This document shows, one piece after another, positions 44,069 through 53,353 of a stretch of 64,000 bases of DNA. This DNA is from Candidatus Zhuqueibacterota bacterium (GTDB taxonomy: Bacteria; Zhuqueibacterota; Zhuqueibacteria; Residuimicrobiales; Oceaniaggregativiventaceae), in contig WJMF01000208.1 in the NCBI GenBank assembly GCA_014728085.1, positions 62,001 to 126,000 of the forward strand, in the 5' to 3' direction. A program made the position numbers and the translations under genes. Position 1 is the first letter of the stretch; every line of letters begins with the position of its first letter. The notes beneath the pieces are model-generated. The model searched no databases, was not told the origin of the DNA, and worked only from the letters and a program-made list of their open reading frames with translations.

Positions 44069-45157
44069 ATGGCCACAAACAAGTTAGATGCAGTCATAGG
44101 ACAACAGAGACCGCGTTATATTTTACAGCGGGCACTGGAAAATGAGCGGGTCCCTCATGCTTATCTTTTTTACGGGCCGATGGGCGTCGGGAAAGAAGCT
44201 TTGGCGCTGGAATTTACCAAAGCGCTTTTCTGTCAAAGCCAGGAGGAACGTCCCTGTCAAACCTGCTCGTCTTGCCGGCAAGTCAGCACGCTTTCCAATC
44301 CTGATTTGATCTACTTCTTTCCTTCTCCAAAAGATCTCAAAGTCGAGGACGAAAGAGCAGTTCTGCAAAGTATCGCTGAGAATCCATATGCCCGTGAAAA
44401 ACCGTGGAGCAATCCAACTCTGGGTATTGATAGAATCCGTTACCTGCGAAAGGCTTGCACCATAAAATCGGTCGGCAAGTACCGCATGATTATTATTGCT
44501 GAAGCAGAAAAAATGACAGCCGCGGCCTCTAATGCTCTTTTGAAAATTCTGGAAGAACCGCCGGAGAATACTTTTATTATTCTGACCACGGATAAGCTCA
44601 ACATGCTTTTGTCCACCATTCTTTCGCGTTGTCAGATTATTCAGTTCGGTCTTATTGCGGATGCGGAGATTGAAAAGAGGCTGATCGAGAAATACCAGGT
44701 TGATGCGGAGCGGGCCAGGCTTTTATCTCGCCTTAGTCAGGGCAGTTACTCGCGGGCTCTGGAATGGCTGGACGATGAATTTGAAGAAAAACGGCAGGTC
44801 GCCATAACACTTTTACGTGCATTTGTCAAGGATTTTCAAACCCGGATCGATATGGCGGAAGAGATTACGAAAAAGTATGATAAAAAGGCGATGAAGGAGA
44901 TCTTTTCGTTGATTTTGATATGGTTTAGAGATGCTTTTTTGCTTTATCAGGGAGGGGTACAAAGTCAGCAGCTCATCAATGTCGACAGAGAGGATATCTT
45001 GCATCGATTTGTGCACGCATTTGAAACCATTGATTTTGACCGGGCGTTTACAAGTATAGAGCATTATACGCAGTTGATAGACCGGAATGTTCATCAGGCC
45101 TTATTGCTTGTCTGTTTCCTGATCAGACTGGAGACGGTTTTGGAGATGAAGCGATAA
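44069..45157 (+). CDS. holB: DNA polymerase III delta-prime subunit
   Basis: A clamp-loader subunit of the replicative polymerase, 362 residues. The AAA+ domain opens with 'IGQQRPRYILQRALENERVPHAYLFYGPMGVGKEALALEF' (P-loop near residue 36). A zinc module 'CQSQEERPCQTCSSC' (about 54-68) is typical of delta-prime and gamma/tau. Further matches are 'GIDRIRYLRKACTIKSVGKYRMIIIAEAEKMTAAASNALLKILEEPPENTFIILTT' and the SRC motif 'SRCQIIQF'. It heads the housekeeping run that continues to glyS, with gene order holB, ricT-like, metG, tatD, rsmA similar to that in Bacillus. Confidence 0.94.
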   Translation: MATNKLDAVIGQQRPRYILQRALENERVPHAYLFYGPMGVGKEALALEFTKALFCQSQEERPCQTCSSCRQVSTLSNPDLIYFFPSPKDLKVEDERAVLQSIAENPYAREKPWSNPTLGIDRIRYLRKACTIKSVGKYRMIIIAEAEKMTAAASNALLKILEEPPENTFIILTTDKLNMLLSTILSRCQIIQFGLIADAEIEKRLIEKYQVDAERARLLSRLSQGSYSRALEWLDDEFEEKRQVAITLLRAFVKDFQTRIDMAEEITKKYDKKAMKEIFSLILIWFRDAFLLYQGGVQSQQLINVDREDILHRFVHAFETIDFDRAFTSIEHYTQLIDRNVHQALLLVCFLIRLETVLEMKR

Positions 45158-45267
45158 CTCTATTGCAGCCGACTATTACATACCAGACAGAGAAGCTCAT
45201 GGGCCGGTTAAACCTGTATTTGATGTGTCCGGTGCAGAAATAAGATAATATCAGTAAAGGATGATAT

Positions 45268-46113
45268 ATGTTAATAGAAGTTGTTTTTAAAGGGGAGCGA
45301 AAAAATCTATATGAAAATCCTCTTCAATTTCCGTTTAAAATCGGAGATTATGCTATTGTTGAGGCTGAAAAGGGAGAGGATCTTGGTGTCGTTAACCAGC
45401 TCGGAGCGGTGTTGGAGCGCAAGGTAAACAAAAAAGAGCCGCTCCGTAAAATCCACCGCAAAGCCACCTCGAATGACCTGGAGCGCTATATTGACAATAA
45501 AAAGAAAGAGCTTAATGCTTTTAATGTCTGCTTGCGCAAAGTCGACGAGCATAATTTGAACATGAAACTCGTCGATGCTGAATATCAATTTGATGGCAAC
45601 AAGATTACTTTTTATTTTACCGCGGAGAAGCGGGTTGATTTTCGCGAGCTGGTTAAGGACCTTGCCGGTATATACAAAGTTCGTATAGAGCTGCGCCAAA
45701 TTGGTGTGCGCGACGAAGCCAAACGAATCGGAGGATACGGGCATTGCGGGCGAAAGTTGTGTTGTACGACGTTCTTGAAAGAATTTGAACCTATCACCAC
45801 GCTATGCGCAAAGGAACAGGATTTACCTTTGAATCCCCAAAAATTATCGGGTTTATGCGGCCGATTATTGTGCTGTTTGTTGTATGAACGGGATTTTTAC
45901 AGGAACCAAAAGCAGGATTTGCCCAAACCCGAAGAATGGTATCAAACGCCAAAGGGCGCGGCAAAGGTCTCCTGCATCAATGTGTTTGAAGAAACCGTTA
46001 CCGTCAGATATTCCGATAATAGCGAACAGGTTTTTTCAAAGGAGCAGTTTGTACAGTTTAAAAAAGCCCGGCCTCCAAAGGAACAAAAAGATCAAAAGAG
46101 AAGTGACGATTAA
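45268..46113 (+). CDS. PSP1-domain protein, RicT/YaaT-like
   Basis: A 281-residue cytoplasmic protein with the PSP1 domain. Conserved features are 'DYAIVEAEKGEDLGVV' near the start, 'KKVDEHNLNMKLVDAEYQFDGNKITFYFTAEKRVDFRELVKDLA' in the middle, and the Cys-rich block 'GGYGHCGRKLCCTTFLKEF' with 'SGLCGRLLCCLLYE' (about 150-205). In Bacillus the homologue YaaT/RicT works with RicA and RicF in an Fe-S complex affecting RNA processing; no RicA/F partner is seen here. The gene lies between holB and metG as in Firmicutes, so the neighbourhood supports orthology. Start ATG with AAAGGATG upstream. Confidence 0.9.
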   Translation: MLIEVVFKGERKNLYENPLQFPFKIGDYAIVEAEKGEDLGVVNQLGAVLERKVNKKEPLRKIHRKATSNDLERYIDNKKKELNAFNVCLRKVDEHNLNMKLVDAEYQFDGNKITFYFTAEKRVDFRELVKDLAGIYKVRIELRQIGVRDEAKRIGGYGHCGRKLCCTTFLKEFEPITTLCAKEQDLPLNPQKLSGLCGRLLCCLLYERDFYRNQKQDLPKPEEWYQTPKGAAKVSCINVFEETVTVRYSDNSEQVFSKEQFVQFKKARPPKEQKDQKRSDD

Positions 46114-46132
46114 AGCAGGATAGACAATTACT

Positions 46133-48175
46133 ATGGAAAAACATAAACGGATTCTTGTTACCAGCGCTCTGCCTTATGCAAATGGTCCTATACATCTCGG
46201 GCACCTGGCCGGCGCTTATCTTCCTGCAGATGTATATGTGCGCTATCAGCGCCTGCAACATCGGGATGTTGTTTATATTTGCGGCTCGGATGAGCACGGT
46301 GTGCCGATTACCATTGCGGCTGAAAAACAGGGCATAGAACCCAGGGAGATCGTCGACCGGTTTCACAGTCAAAACATCGCTGCTTTTGAGGCATTTGGTA
46401 TGTCATTCGATTATTTTGGCAGAACCAGTTCGGAAATTCATCATCAGACATCGCAGAACTTTTTTAAAACACTATATGATAAAGGGATTTTGAAGCAGAA
46501 AAAAGAAAAGCAGCTTTATGATCCCAAGGTAAAAATGTTTTTGCCGGATCGATATGTAAAGGGCACCTGCCCGGCGTGTTCATATCCGGAGGCATACGGA
46601 GACCAGTGCGAAAAGTGCGGCGCTTCCCTTTCGGCTGCCGAATTAATCGATCCGCGCAGCACCATTAGCGGTGAAAAACCGGTCAAAAAAGAGACCTTAC
46701 ACTGGTTTTTACCCCTTGGCGAATTTCAGGATCGCTTGCAGACCTGGTTGTCCGGCAAACAGAACTGGAAATCCAATGTAAGGGGACAGGTACAGAGCTG
46801 GTTAAACGATGGATTGTCCGACCGGGCGGTGACGCGTGATTTGTCCTGGGGGGTACCGGTACCACTGGAGGAAGCCAGGGGGAAAGTATTATATGTCTGG
46901 TTTGATGCTCCCATCGGTTATATCTCTGCCACCAAAGAATGGGCTTTGGAAAAAAAGAGTCCGGATCTTTGGCAACACTACTGGCAGGACAAGGAAACAA
47001 AACTGGTTCATTTTATCGGCAAGGATAATATTGTCTTTCATTGTATTATGTTTCCGGCCATGTTGATGGCTCACGGAGATTATATTTTACCGGACAATGT
47101 CCCGGCAAACGAGTTTTTAAATTTGGAAGGCAACAAATTAAGTACCAGCCGCAACTATGCGGTATGGCTTGAAGATTATCTGAAAAAATTTCCCGCTGAT
47201 CCGTTACGCTATTTTCTCGCCATCAACGCTCCCGAAACCAAGGACACGGATTTTACCTGGAAAGAATTCCAATTACGCAATAATGGCGAGCTGGCGGATA
47301 TCCTGGGAAATTTTATCAACCGGACACTGAGCTTTGCTCATCAACAGTTTGATGGGCATGTACCCAATGTGTATGACCTTGATGATCTTGACCGGGCAAT
47401 GTTGTCTATTTTGAAAAAAGCGCCCAAAACCATAGGTCATTTTCTTGAACAATTTGAATTGCGCAAGGCTGCATCCGCCCTTGTCGATGTGGCCCGCGAT
47501 GCCAATAAATATTTCAACGATCAGGCACCCTGGAAAAGCAGAAACGAAAATCCCGAAAAATGCGCAACCACAATACACATCTGTCTGCAAACCGCCCATC
47601 AGCTTGCTTTGCTCATGGAGCCCTTTATGCCTTTTTCTGCGCTTAAATTGTGGAAAATGCTCAACAAGGAAGGTGCGCTCCACGCGCAACACTGGGATCA
47701 ACTCAGGCCGCTGAACCCGGGGCATAACCTGGCAGCACCGGAGATTCTGTTTAATAAAATCGAAGATGAAGATATTGAACCGGAAATCGAACGGTTAAAG
47801 CGCGCGGCGCCGCAGGAAACCGATGAGAGGGAGCCGTTGAGTATTGCTCCTGAAATTGAGTTCGATACTTTTGGCAAAATTGACTTGCGGGTAGCTATAG
47901 TCAAAAAGGCGGTAAAAATGCCCAAAGCAGACAAGCTCCTCAAACTTTCGATAGAACTTGGAAATGAAGAGAGACAAATCATCGCGGGTGTGGCGCAGCA
48001 TTACAAACCCGAACAGCTGATCGGCAAGCGCATCATCGTTGTGGCCAATTTAAAAGCGGCAAAAATCCGCGGTGAAAAATCCGAAGGCATGTTGCTGGCG
48101 GCAGAGGATTCAGATGGCTCTATGGCTATGCTTGTACCTGATAAAAAAATAAAAACCGGAGCAAAAATAAAGTAA
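46133..48175 (+). CDS. metG: Methionyl-tRNA synthetase with C-terminal tRNA-binding domain
   Basis: Charges tRNA-Met; 680 residues. Class I signatures are HIGH as 'PIHLGHLAGAY' (about 20) and KMSKS as 'NKLSTSRNYAVW' (about 334). A zinc knuckle is formed by 'CPACSYPEAYGDQCEKCG' (about 145-162). The catalytic domain also shows 'YVWFDAPIGYISA'. A C-terminal EMAPII/Trbp111-like OB-fold ('FGKIDLRVAIVKKAVKMPKADKLLKLSIELG...EKSEGMLLAA', about 580-680) gives the dimerising long form. It starts 19 bp after the RicT-like gene and its stop overlaps the tatD ATG by one base (TAATG), showing tight coupling. Confidence 0.97.
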   Translation: MEKHKRILVTSALPYANGPIHLGHLAGAYLPADVYVRYQRLQHRDVVYICGSDEHGVPITIAAEKQGIEPREIVDRFHSQNIAAFEAFGMSFDYFGRTSSEIHHQTSQNFFKTLYDKGILKQKKEKQLYDPKVKMFLPDRYVKGTCPACSYPEAYGDQCEKCGASLSAAELIDPRSTISGEKPVKKETLHWFLPLGEFQDRLQTWLSGKQNWKSNVRGQVQSWLNDGLSDRAVTRDLSWGVPVPLEEARGKVLYVWFDAPIGYISATKEWALEKKSPDLWQHYWQDKETKLVHFIGKDNIVFHCIMFPAMLMAHGDYILPDNVPANEFLNLEGNKLSTSRNYAVWLEDYLKKFPADPLRYFLAINAPETKDTDFTWKEFQLRNNGELADILGNFINRTLSFAHQQFDGHVPNVYDLDDLDRAMLSILKKAPKTIGHFLEQFELRKAASALVDVARDANKYFNDQAPWKSRNENPEKCATTIHICLQTAHQLALLMEPFMPFSALKLWKMLNKEGALHAQHWDQLRPLNPGHNLAAPEILFNKIEDEDIEPEIERLKRAAPQETDEREPLSIAPEIEFDTFGKIDLRVAIVKKAVKMPKADKLLKLSIELGNEERQIIAGVAQHYKPEQLIGKRIIVVANLKAAKIRGEKSEGMLLAAEDSDGSMAMLVPDKKIKTGAKIK

Positions 48176-48948
48176 TGACCCGGGTTATCGACACACATAC
48201 GCATCTATATTTTGATCAGTTTCATTCGGATCTTGATGATGTTATTGAACGCGCCAGAGAATCCGGCGTTATCGCAATGATCAATGTGGCCACGGATCTT
48301 GAAAGCAGTAAAAATGTCGTTGATCTCGCTGAAGCGCATGATGATATTTATGCAGCCGTTGGCGTACATCCGCATGATGTTGTCGACGTCGAAGAGGAAG
48401 AGTTATCCATTTTATACGATCTTCTTTCACATCCAAAAGTGGTCGCTATCGGTGAGGTCGGGCTGGATTTTTATCATGATTTATCTCCCCGGGAGGTGCA
48501 AAAGCGTTTTTTTCAGCGTTTTCTGGACTGGTTTTATGAAACCGGATTGCCCCTGATCATACACACGCGCGACGCGAATGAAGAGATTGTTCCATTGTTG
48601 CAGGAACGCAGCAAAGCCGGTTGGAAAGGCGTCTTTCACTGTTTTTCGGGTGACGACAAGATGGCCAGACAGGTTTTGGATATGGGATTTCATATTTCAT
48701 TTACCGGTAATATTACGTTTAAAAATTTTCGCAACATCGGGGTGGTTCGGTCCATCCCTCTCGACAGGCTGATGGTTGAAACGGATGCTCCTTTAATGGC
48801 GCCGGTGCCGCATCGGGGTAAGCGCAACGAACCTGCTTTTGTGCAGCTGGTGGCACAAAAACTGGCGGAAATTCACCGGCTTTCTATAGAAGAGGTCTGT
48901 CATCAGACGACTCAAAACACCCTGGAGCTTTTCGGGCTTGAAAAGTGA
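48175..48948 (+). CDS. tatD: TatD-family metal-dependent hydrolase
   Basis: A 257-residue TIM-barrel nuclease of the amidohydrolase superfamily (3'-5' exonuclease on DNA/RNA in E. coli). Metal and active-site motifs are 'DTHTHLYFDQF' at the start, 'GEVGLDFYHD' (about 90), 'LPLIIHTRDANEEI' (about 125), 'GVFHCFSGD' (about 150) and 'LMVETDAPLMAP' (about 200). The start overlaps the metG stop by one base and the end overlaps rsmA (GTGA) by 4 bp, so it belongs to the same transcript. Confidence 0.96.
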   Translation: MTRVIDTHTHLYFDQFHSDLDDVIERARESGVIAMINVATDLESSKNVVDLAEAHDDIYAAVGVHPHDVVDVEEEELSILYDLLSHPKVVAIGEVGLDFYHDLSPREVQKRFFQRFLDWFYETGLPLIIHTRDANEEIVPLLQERSKAGWKGVFHCFSGDDKMARQVLDMGFHISFTGNITFKNFRNIGVVRSIPLDRLMVETDAPLMAPVPHRGKRNEPAFVQLVAQKLAEIHRLSIEEVCHQTTQNTLELFGLEK

Positions 48949-49712
48949 CGCGGTTGATGATCATTAAAGCAAAACAAAGCCTGGGACAAAATTTTCTGGT
49001 TGACAGGAATACGGCTGTCCGTATCGTCGACTCTTATGATCTTTCAACTGCGGATGTGGTCATAGAAATCGGACCGGGATATGGCGTTCTGACCAATTAT
49101 ATTGCGGCTCAGGTCAAAACGCTCTATGCTGTGGAAATCGACCGCCGTTTTTACGAGTTGTTAAATGAAAAATTCAAAAACCGGCGCAATGTTGTTCTCT
49201 GTCATGAGGATATTCTAAAATTTGACCTGGATAAACTAGCAGAATCATCGCTTCGTATTGTCGGCAATATACCTTATCATATTACGAGCCAGATTTTTTT
49301 TCATATGCTCGAGTATCGCCATCGAATTACAGATATAATTTTGCTCATGCAACGCGAGGTGGCAGATCGTATACTTGCACCTCCACATACAAAGACGTAT
49401 GGTATTTTTTCGGTAATCAGTCAGGCATATGCGGAAGTGGAAAATCTTATGCGCGTTCCGCGAACGGTCTTTTCTCCGCGTCCAAAGGTCGAGTCTGCCG
49501 TGGTTAGATGGCGGTTTGTTGAGGAGAGAGCGAGCGCAATTAAAAATCATGTCTTTTTTCGAAAACTTGTGAGAACTGCATTTCAACAACGACGCAAAAT
49601 GTTGCGCAATTCACTGCAGCCATGGATAGATCATACGCATCAATATGCCACCCGGCGACCTGAATCGATCACGGTTCCGGAGTGGATTGAATTAAGTAAT
49701 GAATTAATTTGA
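48945..49712 (+). CDS. rsmA: 16S rRNA A1518/A1519 N6-dimethyltransferase (KsgA)
   Basis: Dimethylates two adjacent adenines in the 3' hairpin of 16S rRNA using SAM. Family blocks are 'KQSLGQNFLVDRNTAVRI' near the start, SAM-binding 'VIEIGPGYGVLTNYI' (about 36), 'VEIDRRFYELL' (about 62), catalytic 'IVGNIPYHITSQIFFHML' (about 105) and 'VPRTVFSPRPKVESAVVRW' (about 168). The start is GTG in a 4-bp overlap with tatD. Length (255) is a little short but complete. Confidence 0.96.
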   Translation: MTRLMIIKAKQSLGQNFLVDRNTAVRIVDSYDLSTADVVIEIGPGYGVLTNYIAAQVKTLYAVEIDRRFYELLNEKFKNRRNVVLCHEDILKFDLDKLAESSLRIVGNIPYHITSQIFFHMLEYRHRITDIILLMQREVADRILAPPHTKTYGIFSVISQAYAEVENLMRVPRTVFSPRPKVESAVVRWRFVEERASAIKNHVFFRKLVRTAFQQRRKMLRNSLQPWIDHTHQYATRRPESITVPEWIELSNELI

Positions 49713-49723
49713 AAAGAGAAATC

Positions 49724-51085
49724 ATGGATCTTGGCGATCGTAAAGAAATTCTTGAAAATTTGAAATATCTCATCTCGGTTCATGATATTCCCAAATTGAA
49801 GAATATCATTATCGATATTCACCCGGCTGACATGGCTGACATTATTCGCGACCTGGATACACCGGAAGGGGATTATATCTTTCGCCTGATGAATTCCAGA
49901 GAAGCGGCTGATGTTATGTTGGAACTGGATGAAGTGAGCCGTGACCAGCTGATTGAAGATTTGGGGATTGATCGTCTGTCAGAAATGGTCGGCAACATGG
50001 ACTCTGATGATGCCACCGACGTTTTATCCGAACTATCCAAATCGGTCGCCCAACAGGTGCTCAAGCGGCTTGATAAAGAGGACCGGGCAGAAGTTGAAAA
50101 GCTGATTGTGCACGAGGAGGACTCGGCCGGCGGACTCATGGCGCTGGAGTTTGTCGCTGTTTTTGAAGATGAAACCGTCGATGATGCGATTCAAAAGATA
50201 CGGCAAAAAGCCCAGGAGGTCGATCAGCTTTTCTATGTATATGCCGTAGACCACCAACAGCGCCTGGTGGGAGTTGTTCCCCTTAAAAAACTTTTACTCA
50301 GCAAGCGCGATATGCACATTCGCGACATTATGAATACGGATGTCATCTCCGTCACAGCGGAAAAAGATCAGGAACAAGTTGCAAATATCGTGCGTCGCTA
50401 TGATCTTGTTGCCATTCCGGTGGTGGACGATGAAAACCGGCTGGTCGGTAAAATCACTATAGATGATGTTCTGGATGTTTTGCACGAGGAAGCAACTGAA
50501 GATATGCAGATTATGGCCGGTATCGCTGATGATGAAATTCCACAGGAAATGTCAACATTGCGGATTTCACGTTTTCGCCTTCCCTGGTTATTGGTTGCTT
50601 TTGCAGGAGAAGTGGGGTCTGCTTTTATCATGAGAGCTTTTGAAGCCTCTATTCAACAAATCGTTGCCACCGCTTTTTTTATTCCTCTGATTATGGCGAT
50701 GGGTGGAAATTCAGGCATTCAGGCCAGTACCATTGTGGTAAGAAGTATAGCCCTCGAGGAAGGGGGAACCACCAATCGATGGGCGCGTTTTTTCCGCGAG
50801 CTCCGCGTTGCCCTGTTGAACGGGTTTGTCATGTCGGTGTTGATCTTTTTTATGGTCTATGCTTTTTTCAGCGAAGATCCCCTGTTCGGTGTTGTGATCG
50901 GGCTTTCAATGCTGGTGGTTATGGTTAATGCCGCTCTGGTCGGTGCCGTGGTTCCTTATGTCCTTAACAGATTCAAATATGATCCGGCTATTGCGACAGG
51001 TCCTTTCATCACGACATCCAATGATGTGCTCGGGCTTTTTATCTACCTCAGCATGTCACTGGCTTACTTGACCTATCTCAGGTAA
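49724..51085 (+). CDS. mgtE: Magnesium transporter MgtE
   Basis: A dimeric Mg2+ channel/transporter with cytoplasmic magnesium sensing. An N-terminal helical superhelix ('DIHPADMADIIRDL', 'ELDEVSRDQLIEDLG', about 1-130) is followed by a CBS pair ('DIMNTDVISVTAEKDQEQVANIVRRYDLVAIPVVDDENRLVGKITIDDVLDVL', about 195-255) and five membrane helices including 'MAMGGNSGIQASTIVVRSIALEE' (about 325) and 'IATGPFITTSNDVLGLFIYLSMSLAYL' at the end. The tracked TTG start (49709) lies in the rsmA tail; ATG 49724 after AAAAGAGAAATC is preferred (453 residues). Confidence 0.95.
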   Translation: MDLGDRKEILENLKYLISVHDIPKLKNIIIDIHPADMADIIRDLDTPEGDYIFRLMNSREAADVMLELDEVSRDQLIEDLGIDRLSEMVGNMDSDDATDVLSELSKSVAQQVLKRLDKEDRAEVEKLIVHEEDSAGGLMALEFVAVFEDETVDDAIQKIRQKAQEVDQLFYVYAVDHQQRLVGVVPLKKLLLSKRDMHIRDIMNTDVISVTAEKDQEQVANIVRRYDLVAIPVVDDENRLVGKITIDDVLDVLHEEATEDMQIMAGIADDEIPQEMSTLRISRFRLPWLLVAFAGEVGSAFIMRAFEASIQQIVATAFFIPLIMAMGGNSGIQASTIVVRSIALEEGGTTNRWARFFRELRVALLNGFVMSVLIFFMVYAFFSEDPLFGVVIGLSMLVVMVNAALVGAVVPYVLNRFKYDPAIATGPFITTSNDVLGLFIYLSMSLAYLTYLR

Positions 51086-51094
51086 TTGTCTATT

Positions 51095-51880
51095 ATGTCG
51101 CTTACCAAGGCTTCGGCTATTGTCTTGCATAGCAGGAAACAAGGCGAAACCAGCAAAATCCTGCAGCTCTATTCTCTGGAATACGGCAGAATTTCTGTGA
51201 TGGTTAAAGGTTCCCGCGGTCTCAAGGGCAAGTATTGGGGAACGCTGGAACCGCTAAATCATATCGCGATCATTTTTTATCACAAACAGAACCGGGATCT
51301 CTATTTTGTCAGTCAGGCTGATTTGATCGATCGGTTTCCGGGAATTCACAAGCAATTGGGAAAATTGACCCTCGCTTCGATCGCTTGTGAAATCGTCAAC
51401 AGAGGCGAGGAAAAAGAGCATGAAAATCGACGGCTCTATTACTATTTGTTGCAGACTCTGACGGCCTTAAACGTACACGAAAGCGGGTTACGCAATTTTT
51501 TGCGCGCGTTTATACTCAAATATCTCGCACTGTCCGGATTTACACCCAACTTTGGTGTTTGCTCAATTTGCGGCAAAGCGCCGATAAACACCAGTTGCAG
51601 GTTTTCGCTGGATAAGGGCGCTGTGATTTGTGCGACATGCGAGCCGGATGCTTTCATTCACTGTGTCGACATTCATGCCCCGGTTTTGCACTTTTTACAC
51701 CGGCTCTCCATAAACGAAATCAAGAGTGCCGGCATCAGAACCGTAAACCGCGAACTCGGTGATGAAGCGGATCGCCTGTTGTTTTTATATTTGAAATATC
51801 ACATCGAGCATCTGGATCAGATGAAATCTTTGGATTATTTGGAAAAATTAAAAGTTCTCATGACAGATTCTTCGGATTGA
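51095..51880 (+). CDS. recO: DNA repair/recombination mediator RecO
   Basis: Helps RecR load RecA onto SSB-coated single strands. An N-terminal OB-fold reads 'ASAIVLHSRKQGETSKILQLYSLEYGRISVMVKGSRG' (about 4-42), then a helical domain, then a zinc finger 'CSICGKAPINTSCRF...GAVICATCEP' (about 150-185). The tracked TTG at 51086 is possible, but ATG 51095 is preferred, giving 261 residues. It begins 9 bp after mgtE on the same strand. Together with AddAB and RarA it shows the window is rich in double-strand-break and fork-repair functions. Confidence 0.93.
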   Translation: MSLTKASAIVLHSRKQGETSKILQLYSLEYGRISVMVKGSRGLKGKYWGTLEPLNHIAIIFYHKQNRDLYFVSQADLIDRFPGIHKQLGKLTLASIACEIVNRGEEKEHENRRLYYYLLQTLTALNVHESGLRNFLRAFILKYLALSGFTPNFGVCSICGKAPINTSCRFSLDKGAVICATCEPDAFIHCVDIHAPVLHFLHRLSINEIKSAGIRTVNRELGDEADRLLFLYLKYHIEHLDQMKSLDYLEKLKVLMTDSSD

Positions 51881-51948
51881 ATTTTAGCAATTAATTTTGT
51901 ATATTTTTTGATTATGATTGAACAGCCAAACCACGAGTGAGGAAATCT

Positions 51949-53265
51949 ATGGCGAAAAAGACAGAAACATTATTGGATAAATTGGTTTCATTATGCAAAC
52001 GACGGGGATACATCTATCCATCCAGTGAAATCTACGGGGGGCTGGCCAGCATTTATGATTATGGTCCACTGGGAGCTGAACTGAAGAAGAACATCAAGAA
52101 TTTTTGGTGGAAATGGATGGTGCAGCTGCACGAGGAAATTGTCGGGCTCGACTCTTCTATCCTTATGGCCCCCAGGATTTGGGAAGCCTCAGGTCACGTG
52201 GAGAGCTTTACCGATCCCCTGGTGGATTGCAAAAAGTGTAAGCAGCGTTTTCGCGAGGATTTGCTGGAAGATTCCGATACCTGTCCGAATTGCGGCGGCG
52301 AACTGACTGATCCGCGGCAGTTTAACCTGATGTTCAAGACCTTTATGGGGCCGCTAGAGGACTCGGCTCATGTCGTCTATTTAAGACCGGAAACCGCTCA
52401 GGGCATTTATGTAAATTATATCAATGTTCTGAATTCAAGCCGGCTAAAAATTCCATTCGGTATCGCTCAGATCGGCAAGGCGTTCAGGAATGAAATTACC
52501 ACCGAGAATTTTATTTTTCGCACACGTGAATTTGAGCAGATGGAGATGCAGTTTTTCGTCAAACCCGGCACGGACAGCGACTGGTTTGAAACCTGGAAAC
52601 AAAATCGCATTGATTATTATAAAAAATTGGGTGTGCGTGGCGATAAGGTCCGGTTCCACCAGCACGGCGAGAATGAGCTGGCACATTACGCCAAGGAAGC
52701 CTTTGACATTGAATATGAATTTCCGTTTGGCTGGAAAGAACTGGAAGGCATCCATAACCGCACCGATTTTGATTTAAAACGCCACCAAGAGTACTCGGGG
52801 CGGGATCTGAGTTATTTTGATGATGTTAGCCGCGAACGCTATATCCCCTATATCGTCGAAACATCCGCCGGTGTCGACAGAACGCTTTTGACCGTTTTGG
52901 TCGATGCCTATGAAGAACAAGAGCTCGAAAAGGATACCAGAACCGTATTGCATCTTTCACCGCCTATCGCCCCGATCAAGGCCGGTATTTTCCCTCTGGT
53001 CAAGAAGGAAGGTATGCCGGATGTCGCCAAAAAAATATATAACGATTTACGCCCCTATTACAATGTCTTTTACGATGAAGGCGGCGCCGTGGGCCGGCGC
53101 TACCGGCGTCAGGACGAGGTGGGAACACCGTTCTGCATAACGGTTGACACGGAAACCCTGGAAAAGGAAACCGTCACCATACGCGATCGCGACTCGATGC
53201 AACAGGAACGGGTCAAGATCGACCAATTGCGAAAATTTTTATTTGATAAAGTCGAGACGGTTTAA
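51949..53265 (+). CDS. glyS: Glycyl-tRNA synthetase, single-chain alpha2 type
   Basis: Class II synthetase charging tRNA-Gly, the dimeric one-chain form found in eukaryotes, archaea and several bacterial phyla. Visible blocks are 'GFIYPSSEIYGG'-type start ('RRGYIYPSSEIYGGLASIYDYGPLGAELKKN', about 15-45), an inserted zinc-ribbon-like 'CKKCKQRF...DTCPNCGGEL' (about 90-115), motif 2 'FRNEITTENFIFRTREFEQMEMQFF' (about 180), motif 3 'ETSAGVDRTLLTVLVDAYEEQ' (about 305), and an anticodon-binding domain beginning 'RTVLHLSPPIAPIKAGIFPL'. ATG 51949 with GAGGAAATCT upstream is preferred over the tracked GTG. A strong terminator follows. Confidence 0.96.
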   Translation: MAKKTETLLDKLVSLCKRRGYIYPSSEIYGGLASIYDYGPLGAELKKNIKNFWWKWMVQLHEEIVGLDSSILMAPRIWEASGHVESFTDPLVDCKKCKQRFREDLLEDSDTCPNCGGELTDPRQFNLMFKTFMGPLEDSAHVVYLRPETAQGIYVNYINVLNSSRLKIPFGIAQIGKAFRNEITTENFIFRTREFEQMEMQFFVKPGTDSDWFETWKQNRIDYYKKLGVRGDKVRFHQHGENELAHYAKEAFDIEYEFPFGWKELEGIHNRTDFDLKRHQEYSGRDLSYFDDVSRERYIPYIVETSAGVDRTLLTVLVDAYEEQELEKDTRTVLHLSPPIAPIKAGIFPLVKKEGMPDVAKKIYNDLRPYYNVFYDEGGAVGRRYRRQDEVGTPFCITVDTETLEKETVTIRDRDSMQQERVKIDQLRKFLFDKVETV

Positions 53266-53282
53266 TATCCCCGGTTCTATAA

Positions 53283-53338
53283 GAAGCAACTGATTGATAA
53301 TCCGCCAATCAGTTGCTTCCGTGTTATTGTTTTTTTGC
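53283..53338 (+). terminator. Intrinsic terminator after glyS
   Basis: A perfect 13-bp stem, GAAGCAACTGATT (53283-53295) with its complement (53307-53319), 11-nt loop, followed within a few bases by a T-rich tract ending in seven T. Located 18 bp after the glyS stop, it closes the housekeeping operon and may also serve the convergent gene. Confidence 0.85.
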
Positions 53339-53353
53339 GGAGGGTAAAACTGG

